A DNA stretch of 12,562 nucleotides, from the NCBI GenBank assembly GCA_034430255.1, contig DAOUEU010000138.1:1-12562 (forward strand), read 5' to 3'. Position numbers and translations under genes: made by a program. This DNA is from DATKYK01 sp034430255 (GTDB lineage: Bacteria > Chloroflexota > Dehalococcoidia > E44-bin15). Shown piece by piece: positions 6,808 to 12,562 of the stretch; position 1 is the first letter of the stretch, and each line of letters opens with the position of its first letter. The notes below the pieces were generated by a model. The model was given only the letters and a program-made list of their open reading frames with translations, was not told the DNA's origin and ran no database searches.

Positions 6808-7455
6808 CTATTTGTCCGCCAGGATTAACTTGGTACGTTGGATTAATCTAGGTGGATCGGGAAAGCCAAGGGACAAAGTGACCTGCTCTGCTCTCCCGGT
6901 AGCGGAGTTGTCGTTTCTTAGCCGCATGCCTAGAGTGCATATCGACTCCTTCCACTCAATGAGCCAGAGCCTATCTACCAGGATGCGAATGTCATAACGC
7001 CGTATGACATGGTCCCTCGTATGCTGCCAGGGGAAATTGCTTTTCGCTATAAAGGAACGAATCACCTCCTCCACCTCCTGTGGCTGCTTATCGGTGTCCA
7101 ACTCGACCCGGTACTCAGCCTGCCTGACCTGCGATTGCAGGGAGGGAAGCTGTGGTGATACCTGCTCCACCCCCGTGATACCTATGCCGCGGGGCAACTG
7201 CTGTGCCACCGCCTTTATGAAATAGTAGGGAGAAAACCGCTTGCTAAGAAGGATGTCCATTAATTCACCCTCGCTTATTACTCCGATTGGAAGGGGTGCC
7301 GCAATGGAGATTCTTGGGTGCAGGCTGAATCCTTGCGAGTAAGCCAGCGGTATATCAGCACGTCTAAGCGCCCGTTCCCATAACCTCATCAAATCCAGGT
7401 GGGAAAGATATTTTACCTCCTCGCCCCGAGTAAACGCTATGCGCAGCCGCTGCAT
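6808..7455 (-). CDS. DUF2344 (TIGR03936-type) radical-SAM-linked protein
   Basis: The 215-residue protein begins MQRLRIAFTRGEEVKYLSHL and continues with DLMRLWERALRRADIPLAYS then QGFSLHPRISIAAPLPIG (together 21-58). This is the hallmark of DUF2344. In many bacteria this domain is fused to, or encoded beside, a B12-binding radical SAM protein (TIGR03960), often near ribonuclease G; its biochemical role is unknown. Length is normal for the stand-alone form. No radical SAM partner is encoded in this window. The ATG begins one base after the CorC-like gene's TGA, with GGGAG inside that gene's last codons as ribosome-binding site, so translation is probably coupled. Its TAG is followed after one base by the ATG of the M48 remnant. 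Confidence 0.88.
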   Translation of the reverse strand: MQRLRIAFTRGEEVKYLSHLDLMRLWERALRRADIPLAYSQGFSLHPRISIAAPLPIGVISEGELMDILLSKRFSPYYFIKAVAQQLPRGIGITGVEQVSPQLPSLQSQVRQAEYRVELDTDKQPQEVEEVIRSFIAKSNFPWQHTRDHVIRRYDIRILVDRLWLIEWKESICTLGMRLRNDNSATGRAEQVTLSLGFPDPPRLIQRTKLILADK

Positions 7456-7456
7456 A

Positions 7457-8707
7457 TCACTCCCTGGTCACCAGGACCTTCTCTATCCTCAACTCCCGCA
7501 TCTGTGTGATCGCCAACTTCAGGCCACCGTACCTCACCTGCTCCCCTTCCCTGGGGATATGACCAATAAGGCTTAGCAAGAAGCCTGCCACAGTGTCATA
7601 ATCACCCGTAGGCAATTCAAGCCCCAGTTCCTCATTGGCTTCCTCTACCCTCATGCCGCCATCGATCTGAACCGTCCGGTCATCAATAACCTCGAAATCC
7701 TTGTCCACCTTCACCAGTTCATCCCCCATTTCACCCACGATCTCGCCCACCAGTTGCTCCATCGTCACAATGCCACTGGTAACACCGTACTCGTCAACCA
7801 CCACCACCAAGGGGTAACCCTGGGACTGCATCTCTGCGAAAAGCTGTGCAATGCGTTTGGTCTCCGGGACAAAGAGAACCGGACGCACTAGATCATCAAT
7901 TGCACCCCTTTTATCCAGTGCACCTATTGCCTGCGCCATAAGTACATCCTTTATGGAAAGGATTCCAATAACAGTATCGATACTATCACGATAAACTGGG
8001 AAACGTGTATGTGGGAATTCAGCATAGATGCCGAGGAAATCCGCTAGCTTTGTCCCCTCTTCTATCCAGATTACCTCCGGCCGGGGTGTCATCACCTCAC
8101 GGACGGTGCGGTCTCCGAAAACGAATACCTTGTGCAACAGCTCTGCCTCTGACGCCTCCACCGTGCCCTCCTCACGCCCAACAGATATCATGCCGCGTAT
8201 CTCCTCCTCGCTTACCAGCGTCTGTGGTACCCTAGCGTGCCCACCAGCAAGTATCGAGCCGAGCCAGCTTAATCCCGCCGCTAGTGGATAGACTATCTTT
8301 GTAATGACCTCCAGCGGATAGCCATAGAGCAAGGCCAGCCTCTGGGGGTGTCTTATTGCAAGAGTTTTGGGCGTTACCTCGGCGAATACTAAAAGCAGCA
8401 GGGTTACCACGATTGTGGCGACAAGTACCCCGATATCTCCCTCCCATATCGATACCGCTATCGCCGTGCCCAGGGCAGCAGCGGCCACATTGACAAAGTT
8501 ATTGCATAGCAACACCGTCGCTAGCAGCCTCTCCGGTCTCTCTGTTATCCGTTCAACCCGTCCCGCACCGCTCACCCTGCTGTCCACCAGGTGCCTCACC
8601 CTCGCCTTGGGCAATGATACAAAGGCAGTCTCGGCACTAGAGAAGAATGCGGAGAAAGCTAAGCAAATAAAAAGAAGCACCAGGTACAAAATGCTAGTGC
8701 TATCCAT
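7457..8707 (-). CDS. CNNM/CorC-family membrane protein (DUF21, paired CBS, CorC_HlyC domains)
   Basis: Domains in order: DUF21/CNNM membrane region (about 5-155; FFSSAETAFVSL at 21-32, LLLLVFAEVTPKTLAIRHP near 103-121), two CBS motifs (about 205-262 with VMTPRPEVIWIE, and 272-325 with VVVVDEYGVTSGIVTMEQL) and a C-terminal CorC_HlyC domain (about 337-414). Proteins of this type are linked to Mg2+ (or Co2+) efflux and ion homeostasis, with the CBS pair sensing adenine nucleotides. Many are annotated as hemolysins, a historical label without functional support here. The 416-residue length is typical. The ATG at 8707-8705 has a strong GAGGGAGGT ribosome-binding site. It is the first gene of the five-gene minus-strand unit, whose promoter lies about 60 bases upstream. 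Why an ion-transport gene leads an operon ending in tilS is not evident. Confidence 0.92.
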   Translation of the reverse strand: MDSTSILYLVLLFICLAFSAFFSSAETAFVSLPKARVRHLVDSRVSGAGRVERITERPERLLATVLLCNNFVNVAAAALGTAIAVSIWEGDIGVLVATIVVTLLLLVFAEVTPKTLAIRHPQRLALLYGYPLEVITKIVYPLAAGLSWLGSILAGGHARVPQTLVSEEEIRGMISVGREEGTVEASEAELLHKVFVFGDRTVREVMTPRPEVIWIEEGTKLADFLGIYAEFPHTRFPVYRDSIDTVIGILSIKDVLMAQAIGALDKRGAIDDLVRPVLFVPETKRIAQLFAEMQSQGYPLVVVVDEYGVTSGIVTMEQLVGEIVGEMGDELVKVDKDFEVIDDRTVQIDGGMRVEEANEELGLELPTGDYDTVAGFLLSLIGHIPREGEQVRYGGLKLAITQMRELRIEKVLVTRE

Positions 8708-8766
8708 CTTGGAATACCTCCCTCATTATTTCGCTCTTCAGCCAACCCGGGCAATTACTCATTTCA

Positions 8767-8795
8767 ATCATATCATCGCCCCCTTTAGCTGTCAA
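8767..8795 (-). promoter_or_regulatory. Sigma-70-like promoter of the corC-like...tilS operon
   Basis: On the minus strand TTGACA (8795-8790) is followed after exactly 17 bases by TATGAT (8772-8767). The start site would be near 8760, giving a leader of about 53 bases. This is the strongest promoter match in the window, and no other comparable one is seen inside the tightly packed downstream genes. Confidence 0.75.
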
Positions 8796-8889
8796 AATTG
8801 CATATCTTTCCAGTATACTATTGAAACATCACATTTAGCCAATTACCACAGTAAGCTTATTGGCATCTGAAGTTACACATAAAAATTCT

Positions 8890-8965
8890 TTGCCAAGGTG
8901 AGCGCCACTAGATCACCTTTCGGCAATCCGCCTTCATCCCTCTAGCAACTTGGCGGTTATCCAAG
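8890..8965. repeat. Short inverted repeats in the divergent intergenic region
   Basis: TTGCCAAGGTGA (8890-8901) can pair with TCACCTT..GGCAA (8913-8926) across a two-base bulge. CTTGG (8949-8953) pairs with CCAAG (8961-8965). GCCAAG near 8892 can also pair with CTTGGC near 8949-8954. The elements lie upstream of both divergent promoters, so regulator binding or a remnant of a mobile element are possible. I recognise no known motif. The rest of 8796-9107 shows no gene. Confidence 0.35.
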
Positions 8966-9107
8966 GGGAAGTTCTATGAACACATATCGATGTAGATAAG
9001 CCCTACAATAACAAATTAAAGAGCACCTCCTAGTTGCAACAGACCACTTTCAGTTTATCAAAGAGAAAGAATATTCTCATCATTAGTAGTTTTTCTAAAA
9101 ACCGTGA

Positions 9108-9136
9108 TTTACATCGGGCAGAACATTTGCTATATT
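9108..9136 (+). promoter_or_regulatory. Sigma-70-like promoter of tsaD
   Basis: TTTACA (9108-9113), a 17-base spacer and TATATT (9131-9136) match the vegetative consensus closely. The start would be near 9143, only about 20 bases before the ATG at 9162, just enough to include the AAAAGGGG ribosome-binding site at 9147-9154. Confidence 0.7.
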
Positions 9137-9161
9137 GCTGTAGGGTAAAAGGGGTAAAAGA

Positions 9162-10295
9162 ATGAATATCCTCGGCATCGAGACTTCCTGCGATGAAACA
9201 GCAGCCGCCGTGGTCAGGGATGGCAGGGAGATCCTATCCAATGTCATCGCTTCCCAGGTGGATATCCATGCTCGCTATGGAGGCATCGTACCCGAGGTGG
9301 CCTCCCGCCAGCACCTGCTAACCGTTATCCCCACTATCCGAGAGGCGATGGCTCAGGCCCAAACCCGCTGGTGCGACCTGGATGCTATAGCGGTTACCAA
9401 CGGGCCTGGTCTTGCTGGTTCCCTCATTGTCGGGGTGAATATCGCCAAGGCTGTCGCTCTGTCTCAGGGTATACCCTTTCTGGGCATAAACCACCTGGAG
9501 GGACATATCTACGCCAACTGGCTTGAGGGTAGCACCCCGGACCTCCCCGCTATTTGCCTTACCGTTTCCGGTGGACACAGCGACCTGCTCCTAATAAATG
9601 GGCATGGCAGCTATCAACTCCTGGGGAAAACCAGAGATGATGCCGCCGGTGAAGCTTTCGATAAGGTGGCCAGGATCCTAGAGCTAGGCTACCCCGGCGG
9701 CCCTGCCATAGAGCAATTCGCCATAGAAGGTAACAGCGCTCGCTACCGCCTTCCCCGCGCCTGGCTCCAAGATAGCGATGATTTTAGCTTCAGTGGGCTC
9801 AAGACTGCGGTGCTGCACCTTGTGGAAAAGGAATGGGAAAAAGCGCATCTGGAGGAGGACGCCCTCTTGGATTCAGAGCGTACACAACCACATAGCTGGA
9901 ATGCAGGCGGAAAGTTCGAAATAGTCTCAGTTCCTATTAGTTCCACCTCCAAATCCTCGGAAACGCAACCGAAAGTTAAGCTTCATCTTGAAAAGGGCGA
10001 AAAAGCCGATATCGCTGCCAGCTTTCAGAAGGCGGTCGTTGATGTTTTAGTCACCAAGACAGTGGCAGCAGCAAATCGGCTGAACACCCGACAGATCCTC
10101 CTCGGTGGCGGAGTCGCCGCAAACCTCCTGCTCCGGCAAACGATGGCCCAACGCTCCCCCATCCCCATACTCATCCCCAACCCTATTCTGTGTACCGATA
10201 ACGCTGCCATGATCGCCTCTTGTGGCTATTTCCATCTCGATATGGGCAAACGCTCAGGCAGCGATCTCGATATCTATCCAAACCTCAGCCTGTGA
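9162..10295 (+). CDS. tsaD: tRNA N6-adenosine threonylcarbamoyltransferase TsaD
   Basis: TsaD (Kae1/Gcp/YgjD family) transfers threonylcarbamoyl from threonylcarbamoyl-AMP to A37 of ANN-reading tRNAs, forming t6A together with TsaB, TsaC and TsaE. It is cytoplasmic and nearly universal. Visible signatures: MNILGIETSCDETAAAVV at the start, the metal-binding NHLEGH (H111, H115), VSGGHSD (135-141), DDAAGEAFDKVAR (159-171), GYPGGP (176-181), FSFSGLKTA (208-216), LLGGGVAAN (313-321) and CTDNAAM with metal ligand Asp346. At 377 residues it is longer than the usual 330-345. The excess lies between SGLKTAV (211-217) and ADIAASFQKAVVD (282-294), where a Ser/Thr/Glu/Lys-rich segment of about 40 extra residues is found. 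Core motifs flank it intact, so activity is expected. Earlier databases called such proteins O-sialoglycoprotease. It appears monocistronic. Confidence 0.96.
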   Translation: MNILGIETSCDETAAAVVRDGREILSNVIASQVDIHARYGGIVPEVASRQHLLTVIPTIREAMAQAQTRWCDLDAIAVTNGPGLAGSLIVGVNIAKAVALSQGIPFLGINHLEGHIYANWLEGSTPDLPAICLTVSGGHSDLLLINGHGSYQLLGKTRDDAAGEAFDKVARILELGYPGGPAIEQFAIEGNSARYRLPRAWLQDSDDFSFSGLKTAVLHLVEKEWEKAHLEEDALLDSERTQPHSWNAGGKFEIVSVPISSTSKSSETQPKVKLHLEKGEKADIAASFQKAVVDVLVTKTVAAANRLNTRQILLGGGVAANLLLRQTMAQRSPIPILIPNPILCTDNAAMIASCGYFHLDMGKRSGSDLDIYPNLSL

Positions 10296-10312
10296 TAAGC
10301 CTTTCGATACTG

Positions 10313-10393
10313 GAAGAGCATCAGTGAGCTATTGCTAGCATTAAAGAGGATGTAGGGTTCTATATGGCATATTTACATATATTAATGCTCTTC
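10313..10393. repeat. Overlapping inverted repeats between tsaD and groES
   Basis: GAAGAGCAT (10313-10321) is a perfect inverted repeat of ATGCTCTTC (10385-10393), and AGCATTAA (10337-10344) pairs with TTAATGCT (10382-10389). The two pairings share the right arm and exclude each other. The segment follows the tsaD stop and precedes the groES promoter; it has no T-tract of terminator type. It could be the 3' structure of the tsaD transcript or a binding site. Confidence 0.35.
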
Positions 10394-10420
10394 AGCTGCT
10401 ATCACGGTCTATCTACACGC

Positions 10421-10449
10421 TTGCAGCATTAATCAATCTAGTCTAATAT
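10421..10449 (+). promoter_or_regulatory. Promoter of the groESL operon
   Basis: TTGCAG (10421-10426), a 17-base spacer and TAATAT (10444-10449) form a good vegetative promoter. The start site, near 10456, falls inside the CIRCE operator, which is the classic arrangement for HrcA repression. Confidence 0.7.
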
Positions 10450-10452
10450 GTT

Positions 10453-10479
10453 TTAGCACTCTCATGATTAGACTGCTAA
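10453..10479 (+). promoter_or_regulatory. CIRCE operator (HrcA repressor site)
   Basis: TTAGCACTC (10453-10461), nine bases, then GACTGCTAA (10471-10479). The consensus is TTAGCACTC-N9-GAGTGCTAA, so the left half is perfect and the right half differs at one position (C for G). It lies between the -10 box and the groES ribosome-binding site. HrcA, kept active by GroEL, would repress the operon until heat stress titrates the chaperonin. No hrcA gene is present in the window. Confidence 0.9.
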
Positions 10480-10492
10480 TAGGAGGTTAAGC

Positions 10493-10786
10493 ATGGCAAT
10501 CAAGTTACAACCATTAGGAGACCGGGTAGTGGTGCAGCCTTCAGCCGAGGAGGATGTAACCAAGGGGGGTATCATCCTGCCCGATACCGCAAAGGAGAAG
10601 CCCCAGCGGGGTACGGTCATCGCGGTGGGCCCAGGCAGGTTGGACGAGGAGGGCAAGCGTATTCCCATGGAGGTTAAGAAGGGCGACAAGGTGATCTACT
10701 CCAAGTATGCCGGCAGTGAGATCAAGCAAAATGATGAAGATGTTTTAATCCTGCGGGAGAGCGATATACTCGCTAAGTTCAGCTAA
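10493..10786 (+). CDS. groES: Co-chaperonin GroES (Hsp10)
   Basis: The 97-residue protein forms the seven-subunit lid of the GroEL folding chamber. It starts MAIKLQPLGDRVVVQP; the mobile loop that contacts GroEL spans about 17-34 with GGIILP at 25-30. The rest is the usual beta-barrel (GTVIAVGPG at 40-48; GDKVIYSKYAG at 64-74; DVLILRESDILA at 83-94). Full length. The ATG is preceded by AGGAGGT at 10481-10487, directly downstream of the CIRCE site. groEL follows after 12 bases, forming a standard heat-shock operon. Confidence 0.98.
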   Translation: MAIKLQPLGDRVVVQPSAEEDVTKGGIILPDTAKEKPQRGTVIAVGPGRLDEEGKRIPMEVKKGDKVIYSKYAGSEIKQNDEDVLILRESDILAKFS

Positions 10787-10798
10787 TAAGGAGGGGAA

Positions 10799-12406
10799 AT
10801 GGCAAAACAGATAGTTTACGATGAGGATGCAAGGCGCAATCTGAAGATTGGCATGGATGCTCTTGCCAATGCGGTGAAGATTACCCTTGGACCCAAGGGG
10901 CGTAATGTAGTGCTGGATAAGAGGTTCGGACCGCCTACGATCACCAACGATGGTGTCACCATCGCCAAGGAGATCGAGCTGGAGGAGCCCTTCGAGAACA
11001 TCGGGGCGCAACTGATCAAGGAGGTGGCCACCAAGACCAATGATGTCGCCGGCGATGGCACCACCACAGCCACGGTGCTCGCCCAAGCAATGCTACATGA
11101 AGGAATGAAGAACGTCGCTGCTGGGGCAAACCCCATGTCGCTAAAGAAGGGCATTGAGAAGGCTACAGCAGCCATCCTCGAAACGCTAAGGAAGATGAGC
11201 ACCCCGGTGACCACTAAGGAGCAGGTATCTCAGGTAGCATCCATCTCTGCAGCCGACGAGAAGATCGGAAACCTCATCGCCGAGGTCATGGAAAAAGTGG
11301 GTAAGGATGGGGTAGTCACTGTTGAGGAAGGGAAGGGGATAGAGTTTGAGACGGAGTATGTTGAGGGAATGCAGATCGACCGCGGCTACATCTCCCCCTA
11401 TTTCGTCACCAGCCCGGAGAGAATGGAAACGGATATCGAGGACCCCTATATCCTGATCACCGATAAGAAGATCTCCGCGGTAGCTGACATGCTACCCGCT
11501 CTGGAAAAGGTGCTTCAGGTAACAAAAAATGTGGTCATTATCGCTGAGGATGTAGATGGTGAGGCACTTGCCACCCTGGTGGTCAACAAGCTAAGGGGCA
11601 CTGTCAATTGCCTTGCGGTTAAGGCGCCGGGCTTCGGCGATCGGCGGAAGGCGATGCTCGAGGACATTGCTCTCCTTACCGGAGGCACGTTGATTACCGA
11701 GGAGATGGGCCGAAAGCTCGATTCTGCCACAGTTGAGGACCTTGGAAGAGCCAGAAGGATAATATCCACCAAAGAGGAAACTACCATCATCGAAGGCAAG
11801 GGCTCGGATGAGGCAATTGAGGCGCGGATCAAGCAGATTAAGACCCTTATTGATGATAGCACCTCCGACTTCGATAAGGAGAAGCTACAGGAGCGCCTGG
11901 CCAAGCTAGCCGGCGGTGTCGCCGTGATTAAGGTAGGAGCAGCCACCGAGGTTGAGCTCAAGGAGAAGAAGCACCGCGTCGAAGATGCCCTATCCGCAAC
12001 CCGGGCAGCAGTAGAAGAGGGAATTGTCCCCGGAGGCGGGGTCGCTTTCATCAACGCTATTCCCGCCCTCGACAAGCTGAAGGTAGAGGGCGACGAGCTC
12101 ACTGGGGTTGCCATTGTGAGGCGTTCCCTGGAGGAGCCGCTCCGCATGATCGCCCAGAATGCCGGTAAAGAGGGATCGGTTGTGGTAAATTACGTTCGTG
12201 AGAGCAAGGCTGGCATCGGTTACGACGCCCTGCGCGATGATTACGCCAACATGAAGCAGCGTGGTATTATCGATCCGACCAAGGTCGTCAGAGCGGAGCT
12301 CGAGAATGCGGCGAGCATTGCCGCTATCGTTCTCACCACAGAGGCTCTGATCACCGACATCAAGGAGAAAGAGAAGGCCATGCCCCCACAGATGCCCGAA
12401 TATTAA
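10799..12406 (+). CDS. groEL: Chaperonin GroEL (Hsp60)
   Basis: GroEL forms the double heptameric ring that refolds proteins with ATP and GroES in the cytoplasm. The 535-residue sequence is complete. It has LGPKGRNVVLD (30-40), the ATP-binding GDGTTTATVLAQ (85-96, catalytic Asp86), the apical-domain block with KAPGFGDRR and the signature AAVEEGIVPGGG near residues 400-412. The C-terminus ends KEKAMPPQMPEY without the GGM repeats that line the cavity in many bacteria. GGAGGGG lies just before the ATG, 12 bases past the groES stop. Regulation is by the CIRCE site upstream of groES. A stem-loop follows the stop. Confidence 0.98.
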   Translation: MAKQIVYDEDARRNLKIGMDALANAVKITLGPKGRNVVLDKRFGPPTITNDGVTIAKEIELEEPFENIGAQLIKEVATKTNDVAGDGTTTATVLAQAMLHEGMKNVAAGANPMSLKKGIEKATAAILETLRKMSTPVTTKEQVSQVASISAADEKIGNLIAEVMEKVGKDGVVTVEEGKGIEFETEYVEGMQIDRGYISPYFVTSPERMETDIEDPYILITDKKISAVADMLPALEKVLQVTKNVVIIAEDVDGEALATLVVNKLRGTVNCLAVKAPGFGDRRKAMLEDIALLTGGTLITEEMGRKLDSATVEDLGRARRIISTKEETTIIEGKGSDEAIEARIKQIKTLIDDSTSDFDKEKLQERLAKLAGGVAVIKVGAATEVELKEKKHRVEDALSATRAAVEEGIVPGGGVAFINAIPALDKLKVEGDELTGVAIVRRSLEEPLRMIAQNAGKEGSVVVNYVRESKAGIGYDALRDDYANMKQRGIIDPTKVVRAELENAASIAAIVLTTEALITDIKEKEKAMPPQMPEY

Positions 12407-12420
12407 AAATGCTGCGTTTC

Positions 12421-12459
12421 AAATCGTAGCTGCGGTCCATTGGCTGTAGCTACGATTTT
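12421..12459 (+). terminator. Stem-loop terminator after groEL
   Basis: AAATCGTAGCT (12421-12431) pairs perfectly with AGCTACGATTT (12448-12458) across a 16-base loop, 15 bases past the groEL stop. Only four T's follow, so it may be an imperfect intrinsic terminator or protect the transcript's 3' end. Confidence 0.6.
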
Positions 12460-12562
12460 CATTACCAGCGCAGGTTGGTGTTCAAGCTGGCTTTTTAAAA
12501 ATTCTTCGCTTCGTATTAAAGCCTGAGAAGGCTATTGAGGCGATCCTCACTGGCTACGGAAC

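Noticed and set aside
8367..8870. 167-codon plus-strand frame across the corC-like start
   Set aside because: It is antisense to the DUF21 domain and crosses the operon promoter; its composition and lack of a ribosome-binding site point to a shadow frame.
8880..8945. Minus-strand peptide reading GLPKGDLVALTLAKNFYV before a stop
   Set aside because: It has some resemblance to a protein C-terminus, but the frame is only about 22 codons with a stop just upstream, too short to support a gene remnant.
10816..12147. Long minus-strand frames opposite groEL (113, 132 and 210 codons)
   Set aside because: These are antisense shadows of a highly conserved, codon-biased gene. They have no ribosome-binding sites or recognisable motifs.
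1..12562. CRISPR array, prophage, toxin-antitoxin or defence system
   Set aside because: There are no regularly spaced repeats, no integrase or phage genes, and no recognisable defence or toxin families. Apart from the IS end, the window is housekeeping and metabolic sequence.

Overview
The window looks like a bacterial chromosome segment, probably from the Chloroflexota and perhaps the Dehalococcoidia. That assignment is an inference from gene content and overall protein character: a GroEL without a GGM tail, a DUF2344 protein, a CNNM/CorC protein and a fused OYE-type reductase. No marker in the window proves it. Most of it is housekeeping sequence with a small mobile or accessory edge on the left. 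I did not find a clearly novel multi-gene system.

Left edge (1-586): the start of an IS3-family (IS150-like) transposase orfA runs off the left end on the minus strand, and its terminal repeat appears to stop near 136. The open frame just beyond (137-291) looks like the 3' end of a gene cut by the insertion, and it is followed at once by an AT-rich hairpin. Next is a 641-residue flavin/FeS enoate (2,4-dienoyl-CoA) reductase-like enzyme (587-2512). A roughly 450-base stretch with no convincing gene follows, then a sigma-70-like promoter, a long leader and a UbiA-type membrane prenyltransferase (3221-4258).

Middle (4366-8707, minus strand): a tightly packed operon is driven by an almost ideal promoter at 8767-8795. 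In transcription order it holds a CNNM/CorC-family membrane protein with CBS domains, a DUF2344 (radical-SAM-linked) protein, a broken M48 peptidase gene, a histidine phosphatase and tRNA(Ile)-lysidine synthetase (tilS). Gaps between genes are 1 to 3 bases, or a 4-base overlap. The M48 gene has lost most of its middle, including the HExxH zinc site, and carries an in-frame stop, yet both of its coupled junctions survive.

Right (8708-12562): a divergent intergenic region with short inverted repeats and a clear promoter leads into tsaD, the tRNA t6A synthesis gene, which carries an unusual internal insertion of about 40 residues. A structured spacer, a promoter and a CIRCE operator (HrcA site, one mismatch) then precede groES-groEL, which ends at a stem-loop terminator. 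Two tRNA-modification genes (tilS and tsaD) therefore lie on opposite sides of one divergent control region, next to a heat-shock chaperonin operon.
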